Notes: generated from the sequence alone by a model not told the origin. Shown: positions 39,183 through 50,289, counted from the stretch's first letter. The stretch is 64,000 bases of DNA from Devosia sp. YIM 151766 (GCF_030285925.1 NZ_CP127251.1:1984001-2048000), one strand, 5' to 3'. Translations and numbers: made by a program.

Positions 39183-39473
39183 TTAAACCTTCATTCTGCG
39201 TACGGGCCGGGGTCTTTCCAGCTCGCCGTTTTTCTCCATCTCCTCCTGCAACCAAAGTGGGGAGATGTCAAAATAGTTCGGCCAGGTCGGGACGCCATTG
39301 GCCAGCGCCACCTTGGCAAAATAGGCCCGATCACGCAAAGGCTCGGTCCCCTCGCCCCGCTGGGCCAGCATCGGCCCGGCATTGAACGTGCCCGAAGTGC
39401 CATCGCTAAACGTCACCGCCAGCTTGAACGGAATGGCCGCGCGGATGGCGGTGACTTTGAGGGGAGCGCCCAC
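39183..39473 (-). CDS. DUF2442-family protein, second tandem copy
   Basis: A 96-residue protein read from a GTG at 39473, whose first base is the last base of the preceding TAG stop (TAGTG). The DUF2442 pattern is clear: VTAIRAAIPFKLAVTFSDGTSGTFNAGPMLAQRGEGTEPLRDRAYFAKVALANGVPTWPNYFDISPLWLQEEME. The PxWPNYFDISPxWL ending and the D-x-AYF segment match the first copy. DUF2442 proteins are often paired with DUF4160 genes in apparent toxin-antitoxin-like modules. The shared architecture with the upstream gene suggests duplication. Confidence 0.8.
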   Translation of the reverse strand: MGAPLKVTAIRAAIPFKLAVTFSDGTSGTFNAGPMLAQRGEGTEPLRDRAYFAKVALANGVPTWPNYFDISPLWLQEEMEKNGELERPRPVRRMKV

Positions 39474-39745
39474 TATTCGGCGGCAGCCACTTTGCGCAGC
39501 TCCCCGGCAGCCTCCATTTCGCGGCGGAGCCATTCGGGCGAAATATCCAGCCCGTTCGGCCAGGTCAACGCACCAAATTCCAGGAAGGCCCGACGAAAAT
39601 AAGCTTCGTCCTGAAGCGGAACGATCATCGACCCGCCTCTCGCGATCAGGCCTCCGAAATCGTGCACTCCGTGTTCTCCAGTGCTGAAGTGTACGGAAAG
39701 CCGGTGGCCGCCATCGAAATCAAACTTAATTACCTTGGTCAGCAT
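39473..39745 (-). CDS. DUF2442-family protein, first tandem copy
   Basis: A 90-residue protein (MLTKVIKFDFDGG...). It has the DUF2442 pattern: VHFSTGEHGVHDFGGLIARGGSMIVPLQDEAYFRRAFLEFGALTWPNGLDISPEWLRREME. I start at the ATG at 39745, which overlaps the end of the DUF4160 gene by 20 bases. The shared YFxxA, LTWPN-x-DISPxWL motif with the second copy supports homology between the two. DUF2442 has a NadN-like or small-barrel fold in known cases; its biochemical role is not established. Confidence 0.8.
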   Translation of the reverse strand: MLTKVIKFDFDGGHRLSVHFSTGEHGVHDFGGLIARGGSMIVPLQDEAYFRRAFLEFGALTWPNGLDISPEWLRREMEAAGELRKVAAAE

Positions 39746-40001
39746 CGAGTCCCGCGATCCTTTCCGGTTGATCGCCTTTCCTGGCAATAGCCCAGTTGGC
39801 CCGTAATTCCTCTCGATGCAGGGCAGTCCATTCCGAAACCAGCCTGGCGGCCCTGCGCGGCAGCTTTCCATCCAGAACTTTGCCGGTCTCTATGGAGACA
39901 TTGGCTTCAAACTCGCCATAGACCGCGTGGAAATGCGGCGGCGGGTGATCGACAACGTACATTCTAATGGCGATGCCGTAAAACCATGAGATAGTCGGCA
40001 T
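39726..40001 (-). CDS. DUF4160-family protein
   Basis: A 91-residue protein with the DUF4160 pattern: MPTISWFYGIAIRMYVVDHPPPHFHAVYGEFEANVSIETGKVLDGKLPRRAARLVSEWTALHREELRANW. The IRMY-x-x-DHxPPHFHAxYG and LxxRxxxLVxEWxxLHxxEL motifs are the family signature. It starts 10 bases after the rpoD stop, with AGGGG in between, so it is translated from the rpoD transcript. The start codon lies inside a perfect 10-base-pair hairpin. DUF4160 is usually followed by DUF2442 in operons described as putative toxin-antitoxin pairs; that role is not proven. Confidence 0.82.
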   Translation of the reverse strand: MPTISWFYGIAIRMYVVDHPPPHFHAVYGEFEANVSIETGKVLDGKLPRRAARLVSEWTALHREELRANWAIARKGDQPERIAGLDADQGN

Positions 40002-40005
40002 CGCC
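39969..40005 (-). promoter_or_regulatory. Hairpin covering the DUF4160 start codon
   Basis: On the minus strand GGCGATGCCG (complement of 39996-40005, with the ATG inside) pairs perfectly with CGGCATCGCC (complement of 39969-39978) across a 17-base loop. Part of the match follows from the conserved coding sequence (MPT and GIAI), so it may be coincidence, but it could limit translation of the module. Confidence 0.4.
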
Positions 40006-40011
40006 CATCCC

Positions 40012-42072
<2,061 letters not shown>

Positions 42073-42255
42073 CTACTCCTCGGGACCCGTGGGCGAGCGG
42101 TCCCGGCTGTGTCTTAGGTGGTGACAACTCAAGACAAGGTAAAGGTCTGGTCACCGGACCGTTAACGATCCGTGCCAATCCGGTCGCTTCGGGCGCGCCG
42201 GACGACTGATTCGCCATAACGCAAAATCGCGCATCGTCGCCGTTCCAGGATTTCC

Positions 42256-44196
42256 CTAAAAACTGCGAGTTGCGCGTCCCGAGAGCGAACCAAATCCTTC
42301 GATCAATGCCTCTGTGCCATCGACAGTGGTAATCTGGTTCTTGATATCGCGCAGCCTTTCAAAGGTTTCTTCGCTCGGGTCTTCGCCCAGCGCGGCTTCG
42401 GCTGCTTTCAGCTCCCTATTTAGCTGAACTTTCTTGTTATGCAAGGCCAGGGCATGATTTAGGCCGGTCTCGGCATCGGTGCGCGCCGTATCCGCCCCCA
42501 CCTGCCAAACGCCTTGCCGCTGCAAGCTCTCGCCCATGCGCTCCAGCGCCGGCCCATAGCCGCGCACCCCTAGGGCCGCATGCAGATCGGCCGCCGAAAT
42601 ATCGCGGTGGCGCACCGCCAGGGCCAGAATATCGCCGAGAACCTGCCGCGCCACCGAGGTTTCGCAATCCAGCGCTGCCAGCGCCTCGAACTGGTCTTCG
42701 ACCAGCGCCGGATGGTTCACCAGGGTCAGAATGATGGCGGCTTCGCGCGGAGAAGCGTCGGCCACGGCGCTGGGGCGCAGCAATCGCGAATTCTTGAGCG
42801 TATCGGACACCACCAGCCTTGGCGTGCCGCGACCCGGATAGCCATAGGCACCGCTCTGGCCATAGGCCGGCCGGCCGCCGCGCCAGTTCTCGCGCCGGCC
42901 CTGCCGCAATGGCGCGAAGAACGCATTGATCTTCTCGTCGAAGGCCTGGCTGTAATGGAAGCGGACGGTCGAATCCTGGATGGAATTGGCGCGCTCCCGC
43001 AGCCGGGCCTGCAAGGCCGCCCGCTCTTCGGGCGCTTCCGGCACCAGGCCGCCCCCGGTCTCGAAGCTCCACACCATGTCCGAAAGCGAACGGGCCTGCT
43101 CGATTATGTCGGCAAAGGCGCCCCGGCCCTGGCTCTTGATCAGATCGTCCGGGTCCTGCCCTTCCGGCAAGGTGGCGATCTTGACGCTCTTGCCCGGCTT
43201 GAGATGCGGCAGGATCATGTCCGCCGCCCGCTCGGCCGCCTTGAGGCCGGCCTTGTCGCCGTCGAAGCACAGGACCGGCGCATCGCTCATGCGCCAGAGC
43301 AATTGCACATGCTCCTCGGTCAGCGCCGTGCCCAGCGGCGCCAGGGCCCCCTCGAAGCCCGCCGCCACCGCCGCGATGACGTCGAGATAACCCTCGACGA
43401 CCACGATTGTCGCCCCGTCCCGCGCCGCCTGCCGGGCTGCCTGGCCGTTATAGAGCGTCTGTCGCTTGGAAAAGAGTTGGGTCTCGGGGGAATTGAGATA
43501 TTTCGCCGGCACGTCCGGGCTCATCGCCCGCCCGCCAAAGGCGATCACCCGCCCGCGGAAATCGCTGATCGGGAACATGACCCGGTTGCGGAAACGGTCA
43601 TAGGTCAGCGGATCGTCGTCGCGGCTGCTCACCAGCCCGGTATCGATCATCGCCTGCGCCGACACGCCATTGGCCGCCAGATGCTCCTTGAGCCCGTTGC
43701 GGCTGTCCGGCGCGAAGCCCAGCCGAAACCGCGCCTGGCTGGCCAGGGTTACGCCGCGCTCGAACAGATAGCCCCGCGCCCGCGCTCCGATATTATGCGC
43801 CAGGGCGGCTTCGAAATATTTCGTCGCCAGCTCCATGACGTCGACCAGCGTTTTCTGCGCGGCTTCCCGCTGTTCGGTCCGCGCATCGCGCGCCGGCATG
43901 GGCACGCCAGCCATGCCCGCCAGCTTCTCCACCGCCTCGGGAAAGCTCATCCCCGCCTTTTCGGTGAGGAAGCGGAAATGGTCGCCGCCGGCGCCGCAGC
44001 CGAAGCAATGATAGATGCCGCGCCGGTCATCGGCGTGAAAGCTCGGGCTTTTCTCGGCATGGAACGGGCAACAGGCCCACATATCGCCCTTGCCGGGCTG
44101 GCTCTTGCGCTTGTCCCACAGCACATGCTCGCCCACTACCTGCGTGATCGGCAGGCGCTGGCGGATCTCATCCAGGAACTGATCGGAAAAGCGCAT
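42256..44196 (-). CDS. dnaG: DNA primase DnaG
   Basis: Synthesises RNA primers at replication forks. The 646-residue protein has an N-terminal CHC2 zinc ribbon with Cys 43, His 46, Cys 64 and Cys 67 (CCPFHAEKS...YHCFGCGAGGD), a TOPRIM core with VVVEGYLDVIA and LCFDGDKAGLKAA, and a C-terminal helicase-binding domain (about 440-640). The core's Glu and two Asp residues are present. It precedes rpoD, with a 183-base gap, in the usual order. Confidence 0.95.
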   Translation of the reverse strand: MRFSDQFLDEIRQRLPITQVVGEHVLWDKRKSQPGKGDMWACCPFHAEKSPSFHADDRRGIYHCFGCGAGGDHFRFLTEKAGMSFPEAVEKLAGMAGVPMPARDARTEQREAAQKTLVDVMELATKYFEAALAHNIGARARGYLFERGVTLASQARFRLGFAPDSRNGLKEHLAANGVSAQAMIDTGLVSSRDDDPLTYDRFRNRVMFPISDFRGRVIAFGGRAMSPDVPAKYLNSPETQLFSKRQTLYNGQAARQAARDGATIVVVEGYLDVIAAVAAGFEGALAPLGTALTEEHVQLLWRMSDAPVLCFDGDKAGLKAAERAADMILPHLKPGKSVKIATLPEGQDPDDLIKSQGRGAFADIIEQARSLSDMVWSFETGGGLVPEAPEERAALQARLRERANSIQDSTVRFHYSQAFDEKINAFFAPLRQGRRENWRGGRPAYGQSGAYGYPGRGTPRLVVSDTLKNSRLLRPSAVADASPREAAIILTLVNHPALVEDQFEALAALDCETSVARQVLGDILALAVRHRDISAADLHAALGVRGYGPALERMGESLQRQGVWQVGADTARTDAETGLNHALALHNKKVQLNRELKAAEAALGEDPSEETFERLRDIKNQITTVDGTEALIEGFGSLSGRATRSF

Positions 44197-44255
44197 ATAT
44201 GCTATCTAGGCGCTGGAACCGCCGGTGTCACCAATAAGGAGCTTATCCACACCCC

Positions 44256-44648
44256 ATGGCCGCGAAAACGACAATGCCGCCCCTTCTGCTGCTCGCGCTG
44301 ACCATCGGCCCGGCCCTGGCCATCGGGCTGACATTATGGTTCGTCAACGACCTGCTCCCCGCATGCACCGTCACCGAGCACCAGCGCCTTACCGCGCCGG
44401 ACGACGCATTCGACCTGGTGACCTTTTCGCGGGCCTGCGGCCCCACCGAGGCCAATATGCAGGCAGCGCTCGTCCCGCCGGGCGAGCAGGTCCCTTTCGA
44501 CGCCGCCAGCTTCGTATCGATTGCCGCGGAGAGCGACCTGCGGCCGCGCTGGGACGCCTATGGCAACATCGAGCTGACCCTGCCCGAAGGCGCGGACATC
44601 TACCGCCAGGACGAAAATGTCGCGGGCGTCGCCGTCATCTATCGATGA
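44256..44648 (+). CDS. Single-helix membrane or secreted protein, unknown function
   Basis: A 130-residue protein with one N-terminal hydrophobic segment (PPLLLLALTIGPALAIGLTLWFVNDLLP, about 8-35), which is either an anchor or an uncleaved signal. The rest is soluble and probably periplasmic, with two Cys (ACTVTEH, RACGPTE) and a Pro/Glu-rich centre. It is divergent from dnaG. No family recognised. Confidence 0.55.
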   Translation: MAAKTTMPPLLLLALTIGPALAIGLTLWFVNDLLPACTVTEHQRLTAPDDAFDLVTFSRACGPTEANMQAALVPPGEQVPFDAASFVSIAAESDLRPRWDAYGNIELTLPEGADIYRQDENVAGVAVIYR

Positions 44649-44666
44649 CGGCTGCCACGGATCGGG

Positions 44667-45230
44667 TCACGCCGCCCGGCTGGCCTGATAGAGCCGCCAG
44701 GCCCAGCCGAACAGGCCGATGGCGAAGACGATCAGCAGGATGCCGCCGATGATCATGCCGATGGAAGCGCTGAGCAGCGGGAACAGCAGGAAGACCAGGC
44801 CGAGCAGCACATAGGCGACGCCCGAAAGCACCACCGGCCAGATACGGGCATAGCTTTCACGCTCCCGCACGATGACCACGATCTGCATGACGCCGACCAC
44901 AATCGCCGCCAGACCCACCAGGACCGACATGAAGGTGACGGTGAAGATCGTCGCCAGCAGCGGGCTGATCAGGATCAGGATGCCCAGGATCAGCGAGGCG
45001 GCATTGGCCACCACGTCGAACCAGTAATTGCCCGACTTGCCGCCGCCGAAGGTCAGGCTCCACAGGCCCAGAACGCCATCGATGATCAACAGGATGCCGC
45101 CGAACAGCACCAGCACCGCCAGAGCCTCGATCGGCCAGACGACGGCATAGATGCCCGCCAGCAGCATCAGCAATCCGCGCAGCGCCGTCGCCAGGGCGAA
45201 ACGCTTCTTGGTTTTGGACGAAACAGCCAT
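44667..45230 (-). CDS. HdeD-family (DUF308) membrane protein
   Basis: A 187-residue inner-membrane protein with six helices in three pairs, as in the HdeD/DUF308 family (acid-stress-linked membrane protein in E. coli): RGLLMLLAGIYAVVWPIEALAVLVLFGGILLIIDGVLGL, ASLILGILILISPLLATIF and YVLLGLVFLLFPLLSASIGMIIGGILLIVFAI. I prefer the second ATG at 45230 because AAGGAG lies 8 bases before it; an ATG at 45236 is also present. Function unproven in this group. Confidence 0.85.
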   Translation of the reverse strand: MAVSSKTKKRFALATALRGLLMLLAGIYAVVWPIEALAVLVLFGGILLIIDGVLGLWSLTFGGGKSGNYWFDVVANAASLILGILILISPLLATIFTVTFMSVLVGLAAIVVGVMQIVVIVRERESYARIWPVVLSGVAYVLLGLVFLLFPLLSASIGMIIGGILLIVFAIGLFGWAWRLYQASRAA

Positions 45231-45409
45231 TTCCATGTCTCCTTGCGGCTAACCCGCAGCACTCACGACAGCGAGCCTAAACCTATCGCGGAGGAGCGCC
45301 AACAGGCTGGCTATCACCCTCCCACAAAAAGGTAGCGGCACTTTGTGGATTGCCTCAGGCGGCCGGGCATGGAATGTGACATCTCCTTCCCCACGCCCCC
45401 GGTTGCACC

Positions 45410-46600
45410 ATGTCCCTGCCGCTGCTTGCGCTTTTTCTTGCCGCTTTCGCTTTCGGCACCGCCGAATTCGTCATTGCCGGAGTCTTGCCGGACGTGGCCC
45501 TGGGGCTTGGCATCTCGATCCCGGTGGCCGGCTTTCTGATATCGGGCTATGCCATCGGCATTGCCATTGGCGGCCCCCTGCTGACGCTGGCCAGCAAGAA
45601 GATGAACCGCAAGCTGCTGGTCGTGCTGCTGGGCATCGGCTTCACCCTGGGACAGGCGCTCTGCGCCCTCGCGCCCAATTTCGAGCTGATGATGTTGGCC
45701 CGCATCTTCGTCGCGGTGCTTCATGGCAGCTATTTCGGCATTGCCTTCATCCTGGCCACCGGCATCGTCCCGAAGGAGCGGCGCGGCTTCGCCATGGCGC
45801 TGATTCTGGCCGGGCTCACCGTCTCCAATATTCTCGGCGTTCCCGCCGGCACCGCCATCGGCCACGCGCTGGGCTGGCGCTCCACCTTCTGGGCCGTGGG
45901 GGTGCTGGGCCTCGCCGCCACGCTGATCATCGCAATATTTTTGCCCGCCAATGCCGGTGCCTCGGCGGCACGGGGCAGTGTCCGGCACGAATTCCGCGCG
46001 CTTTTGCGGCAGCAGGTGGCAACCAGCCTCGCCGTCTCGATATTGGTGATGATCGGACAATACAGCCTCTTTACCTACGTCGCGCCGCTGCTGATCGAGG
46101 TCACCGGCCTCGCCGCCGAGACCCTGCCCGCCATCCTTTTGCTCTATGGCATCGGCTCGACCATCGGGGTGTTTATCGGCGGGCGCCTGGCCGATTGGCG
46201 GCTTTTGCCGTCGCTCATCGCCATTCTGACGATCCAGATGCTGTTTTTCATCGGGCTCTATTTCGCCAGCCCCTATCCGATGTTCATGTCGATCATGGTC
46301 GTGCTCTGGGGCGGCGCCAATTTCGCCTTCGGCTCGCCGCTGCAATCGCGCATGCTGATCTGGGCCGCCGATGCGCCCAACCTGACCTCGGCCCTCATTC
46401 CCACCGGATTCAATGCCGGCATCGCCATCGGCGCCGTTCTCGGGGCGAGCCTGCTCGAAGCCGGCATGGGCTATCGCTCGCTGCCGCTTATCGGCGCGGT
46501 GGCCCTGAGCCTGGCGGTGGTCATCGTGACGATCTCGGCATTTCTCGAAAAGCGCAGCGGCGCCGTTCCACCCAGGGCGAATACCGTAGCTTCCGGGTAA
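45410..46600 (+). CDS. MFS transporter (DHA1-type drug/sugar efflux family)
   Basis: A 396-residue major-facilitator protein with twelve helices. The opening MSLPLLALFLAAFAFGTAEFVIAGVLPDVA matches the DHA1 family (AraJ, NepI and YdhP-like). The loop between helices 2 and 3 has the motif-A-like GGPLLTLASKKMNRK. Helix 5 holds the Pro/Gly GVPAGTAIG. Substrate unknown; arabinose, nucleoside or drug efflux are possible. Standalone gene. Confidence 0.88.
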   Translation: MSLPLLALFLAAFAFGTAEFVIAGVLPDVALGLGISIPVAGFLISGYAIGIAIGGPLLTLASKKMNRKLLVVLLGIGFTLGQALCALAPNFELMMLARIFVAVLHGSYFGIAFILATGIVPKERRGFAMALILAGLTVSNILGVPAGTAIGHALGWRSTFWAVGVLGLAATLIIAIFLPANAGASAARGSVRHEFRALLRQQVATSLAVSILVMIGQYSLFTYVAPLLIEVTGLAAETLPAILLLYGIGSTIGVFIGGRLADWRLLPSLIAILTIQMLFFIGLYFASPYPMFMSIMVVLWGGANFAFGSPLQSRMLIWAADAPNLTSALIPTGFNAGIAIGAVLGASLLEAGMGYRSLPLIGAVALSLAVVIVTISAFLEKRSGAVPPRANTVASG

Positions 46601-46706
46601 TCTTCTGGTCACCATCATTGCATTTCCAATAATCCTGTAAGGGTCCCTTGGCAGTTTCGGCGCTATGAGGGGGCCCCGGAATTGCTCGGGCGTAGGGCGC
46701 AGGAAC

Positions 46707-47852
46707 ATGCTGGACAACGCTTCTCTTTTGATCGGAATCGCTTTTTCCAGCGCCTCCCTGCTGGTGGCGCTGCTGATCGGCTGGATGAATGCGCGGCAGC
46801 AATCCTATCTCGCTTATGGCGCGGCGGGGATGGGCCTCGTGGTCTTCGCCCTGCTCATCATGGGATTGCGCGACGGGCGCTATGACCTCATCTCGCAATT
46901 CGTGCCTTTTTCGGCGCTGCTGGCCGGCTTCGCGCTGGTCTTTGCCGGCGTCCGCCGGTTTCGCGACGCACAATCCAGTCTCCTGCCGCCGCTGCTTTTC
47001 GGCGGCACGGCCATCACGCTCACCGCCATGCCGCTCATCGCCGGCTATTCGGGCATCGGCACGCTGATGCTCAATGCCTGTAGCGCCGTTCTCATGTTTT
47101 TCAGCGGGCGGGAATATTGGCGCGGCCGCCAGGATGCTCCCATCCCGATGGTCGCCAATGCCATGCTCTACACCCTGGTGGCGCTGTCCTTCCTGGCCTG
47201 CGCCATCGTCCTGGCGGCGGACGGGCAATGGGTGCTGGACCGCCCGCCCGCCAATTGGGCCGAGGACGCCAATTCCATATTGTCGCTGGTCGGCCTGACC
47301 GGCATCGGCGCCATAACCCTGACGCTGCATCACGCCCGCGCCGCCCGCCGCCACCGCGAGGAGGCCAATACCGATTCCCTCACCGGCGTCCTCAATCGCC
47401 GCGCCTTGTTCAGCCGCTTCCGCGAGACCGACATCGTCGCCGGCCTCGCCGTGCTGATGTTCGACCTCGATCATTTCAAACAGATCAACGACCGCCTCGG
47501 CCATGCCAAGGGCGATCAGGTCCTGTCCGATTTCGCCATAGTGCTGCGCACCGAATTGCGCGCCAACGACATCATCGCCCGCATCGGCGGCGAGGAATTC
47601 TGCGTGATCCTGCCCGGGCTGAACCGCGACGCGGCCCGGCAGGCCGCCGAGCGCGTGCGCCTGGCCTTCGCCGCGCTCCGCATCGGCATTGGCGATTCCG
47701 GCGAGATCGCCACCGTCAGCGCCGGCCTGGCCACCGGCGGGGTGGACGAGACCTTCTCATCGGTGCTGCGCCGCGCCGACGACGCGCTCTACAAGGCCAA
47801 GAGCAGCGGCCGCAACCAGGTGCATCTGGCGGCGTTGCGGCTGGTGGCGTAA
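46707..47852 (+). CDS. Membrane GGDEF protein, diguanylate cyclase
   Basis: A 381-residue protein with about six N-terminal membrane helices (residues 5-225) and a C-terminal GGDEF domain. The active site is intact as GGEEF (in IARIGGEEFCVILPG), with DLDHFKQINDRLGHAKGDQVL upstream. The inhibitory I-site RxxD is present (RAND, five residues before GGEEF), so product feedback is expected. NTDSLTGVLNRRALF starts the domain. It should make cyclic-di-GMP from GTP. Start ATG at 46707 follows AGGAAC. No EAL domain. Confidence 0.92.
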   Translation: MLDNASLLIGIAFSSASLLVALLIGWMNARQQSYLAYGAAGMGLVVFALLIMGLRDGRYDLISQFVPFSALLAGFALVFAGVRRFRDAQSSLLPPLLFGGTAITLTAMPLIAGYSGIGTLMLNACSAVLMFFSGREYWRGRQDAPIPMVANAMLYTLVALSFLACAIVLAADGQWVLDRPPANWAEDANSILSLVGLTGIGAITLTLHHARAARRHREEANTDSLTGVLNRRALFSRFRETDIVAGLAVLMFDLDHFKQINDRLGHAKGDQVLSDFAIVLRTELRANDIIARIGGEEFCVILPGLNRDAARQAAERVRLAFAALRIGIGDSGEIATVSAGLATGGVDETFSSVLRRADDALYKAKSSGRNQVHLAALRLVA

Positions 47853-47871
47853 GCGCTATCGGCGTTGCCGG

Positions 47872-48324
47872 TCAGGCGCTCAGCGCCGCCCGGACCTGGC
47901 CGCTGACCTTGCCGAAATCGATTCGTCCGGGATAATCCGCCTTGAGCCGGGCGATCACCTTGCCCATATCCTTGGGCTCCGTCGCGCCGGTCGCGGCGAT
48001 GGCGGCATTGATGGCGGCCGCCACCTCGTCCTCGTTCAGCCGCTTGGGCAGGAACTCGTTGAGAATGTCGATCTCTTCCTTTTCCACGGTGGCGAGATCG
48101 GCGCGGCTCGCCTGGGCATAGATGGCGAAGCTTTCCTCGCGCTGCTTCACCATTTTCTGGATCATGGCCAGAATCTCGTCATTGGTGGCCGGTCCCTTGC
48201 CATCGCCGCGATTGGCGATATCCCGGTCCTTGATGGCCGCATTGATCGAGCGCAGCGTGGCGGTGCGCCGCTGGTCGCGGGCCTTCAGCGCCCGCTTGAG
48301 CCCCTCGCTGATATCGTCGCGCAT
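47872..48324 (-). CDS. GatB/YqeY-domain protein
   Basis: A 150-residue all-helical protein matching the YqeY family, related to the tail domain of GatB (MRDDISEGLKRALKARDQRRTATLRSINAAIKDRDI...; then LPKRLNEDEVAAAI and EPKDMGKVIARLKADYPGRIDFGKVSGQV). GatB-tail-like proteins may act on misacylated tRNA, but the role is not settled. I start at the ATG at 48324, from which the family alignment begins. Divergent from carA, a common neighbour in this order. Cytoplasmic. Confidence 0.9.
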   Translation of the reverse strand: MRDDISEGLKRALKARDQRRTATLRSINAAIKDRDIANRGDGKGPATNDEILAMIQKMVKQREESFAIYAQASRADLATVEKEEIDILNEFLPKRLNEDEVAAAINAAIAATGATEPKDMGKVIARLKADYPGRIDFGKVSGQVRAALSA

Positions 48325-48517
48325 GTCTGTCCGGCTCCTTGCTATGCAATCTGTGCCACCCATATAGGCAAGAAACGCGGGTTCTGCCACTTGCGCTGCC
48401 GGCCAGGGCCTTTTAAGAGGAGGCCTCAACCGACATCTTCGCCGCTTCAGCGTGGCAGGCCCCTGCCGCCACCGCCCCGGCGCGCGACCACATAAAACCG
48501 AGCCCTGGAGAACCGAA

Positions 48518-49729
48518 GTGACCGGCTGGCAGCACAATCCCGCGACCGCAGTGCTAATTCTGGCAGACGGCACCCGCCTCGAAGGCTTCGGACTCGGCGC
48601 CACCGGCCATGCGGCCGGCGAGGTCTGCTTCAACACGGCAATGACCGGTTATCAGGAAGTGCTCACCGATCCCTCCTATGCCGGCCAGATCGTCACCTTC
48701 ACCTTCCCCCATATCGGCAATGTCGGCACCAATGACGAGGATATCGAGACGGTGAACATGGCCGCGCTTTCGGGCGTGCGCGGCGTCGTGCTCAAGGCCG
48801 ACATCACCAATCCGTCGAATTATCGCGCCGCCGAAAAGCTCGATGCCTGGCTGAGGAAGCGCAACATCATCGCCATTGCCGGCATCGATACCCGCGCCCT
48901 CACCGCCCGCATCCGCGAACATGGCATGCCCAATGGCATCATCGCCCACGAGCCGACGGGCCAGTTCGACGAAGCCTCGATCGCCGCCGAGCTCAAGGCG
49001 TTTCCGGGCCTGGAAGGCCTCGACCTTGCCCGCGAGGTCACCACCGCCCAGAGCTATCCCTGGGACCAGACCCGCTGGGAATGGAACAAGGGCTATGGCA
49101 AGCTCGAAGATCCGCAATTTCATGTGGTCGCCATGGATTTCGGCATCAAGCGCAATATCTTGAGCTGCCTGACCGATCAGCAGGCGCGGGTGACCGTGGT
49201 GCCGGCCGGCGCCACGGCCGAGGAAGTCCTCGCCCATGAGCCCGACGCCATTTTCCTCTCCAATGGCCCCGGCGATCCGGCCGCCACCGGCAAATATGCC
49301 GTCCCCACCATCCAGAAGCTGATGGAGACCGGCAAGCCGATCTTCGGCATCTGCCTGGGCCACCAGCTCCTGGGCCTGGCCCTGGGCGGCACCACGTCGA
49401 AAATGCATCAGGGCCATCACGGCGCCAATCACCCGGTCAAGGACCTCACCACCGGCCGGGTCGAGATCACCTCGATGAACCATGGCTTCGCCGTGGATGC
49501 GGACAGCCTGCCATCCGGCGTCACCCAGACCCATATCTCGCTGTTCGACGGCTCCAATGCCGGGCTCGCCGTCGACGGCAAGCCGATCTTCTCGGTACAA
49601 TATCATCCCGAGGCCAGCCCCGGCCCACGCGACAGCCATTACCTGTTCACCCGCTTCCTCAACGAAGTGCGCAAGCAGAAGGGTCTGCCCGAAAAGCCGG
49701 AATATAAGGCGCCGGAGAGCGCGGCCTAG
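48518..49729 (+). CDS. carA: Carbamoyl-phosphate synthase small subunit
   Basis: A 403-residue glutamine amidotransferase subunit that supplies ammonia to CarB for arginine and pyrimidine synthesis. The N-terminal domain has GYQEVLTDPSYAGQIVTFTFPHIGN. The class I amidotransferase domain has the nucleophile Cys in FGICLGHQLLGLALGG, and the His-Glu pair in YHPEASPGPRDS. The start is GTG at 48518, 8 bases after GGAG. carB is not next to it; the gene after it is convergent and the two ends overlap by 4 bases. Confidence 0.96.
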   Translation: MTGWQHNPATAVLILADGTRLEGFGLGATGHAAGEVCFNTAMTGYQEVLTDPSYAGQIVTFTFPHIGNVGTNDEDIETVNMAALSGVRGVVLKADITNPSNYRAAEKLDAWLRKRNIIAIAGIDTRALTARIREHGMPNGIIAHEPTGQFDEASIAAELKAFPGLEGLDLAREVTTAQSYPWDQTRWEWNKGYGKLEDPQFHVVAMDFGIKRNILSCLTDQQARVTVVPAGATAEEVLAHEPDAIFLSNGPGDPAATGKYAVPTIQKLMETGKPIFGICLGHQLLGLALGGTTSKMHQGHHGANHPVKDLTTGRVEITSMNHGFAVDADSLPSGVTQTHISLFDGSNAGLAVDGKPIFSVQYHPEASPGPRDSHYLFTRFLNEVRKQKGLPEKPEYKAPESAA

Positions 49730-50238
49730 CCCCATTTCTCCAATAAGGGTCCGCCCTGCCCGCCGACCGGATCGGTTTGCGGCAGCGGCACCCGGGCGAT
49801 GTTTTCATCCGCGGCGGGCCGCTCGCCGGCCTCACCGGTCAGCACGTCCCAATCCTGTCCGGGCGGATAGGCGCCGACGACCAGGAAGCCCTCATCGGCG
49901 CTGACGCAGCGATGCGCCGTGCCTGCCGGCAGCAGCAGGACGTCGCCGGCCCTGACCCCGACGTCCCGGCCCTGGGGACCGCCGAGCCGCAGAACGGCCG
50001 AGCCGCCGGCCACGCCCAGGCATTCATGCGCCGTGGAATGATAATGGTCGTAATCATAGATTCCGGCCCGCCAGCGGCTGGGCCAGCCATTGACGCCGAA
50101 CAGTGCCTCCATCGCCTCCGGCGAGATTTCGGCGCTGCCGATGGCCTGCCGGTAGATCACCACCGGCAGATTGCTGTTCGGAAACCTGCCGTCATCGGCG
50201 AACTGCTCGAACGCGACATTTGCGATATTGCCCAGCAT
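49726..50238 (-). CDS. Cupin-domain protein
   Basis: A 170-residue single-cupin protein. Motif 1 is present as YDYDHYHSTAHECLGVAGG (His, His, Glu ligands) and motif 2 as VRAGDVLLLPAGTAHRCVS. The N-terminal part (FPNSNLPVVIYRQAIG) and a Pro-rich tail match bacterial cupins of unknown substrate. Possible sugar-isomerase or dioxygenase-like role; not assignable. Divergent from nothing near; its stop overlaps carA's stop. Confidence 0.8.
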   Translation of the reverse strand: MLGNIANVAFEQFADDGRFPNSNLPVVIYRQAIGSAEISPEAMEALFGVNGWPSRWRAGIYDYDHYHSTAHECLGVAGGSAVLRLGGPQGRDVGVRAGDVLLLPAGTAHRCVSADEGFLVVGAYPPGQDWDVLTGEAGERPAADENIARVPLPQTDPVGGQGGPLLEKWG

Positions 50239-50289
50239 GAGAAACTCCTTGGTTGACGGCCCAACGCGCCGCGAGCCAAGTCAGTTCGA

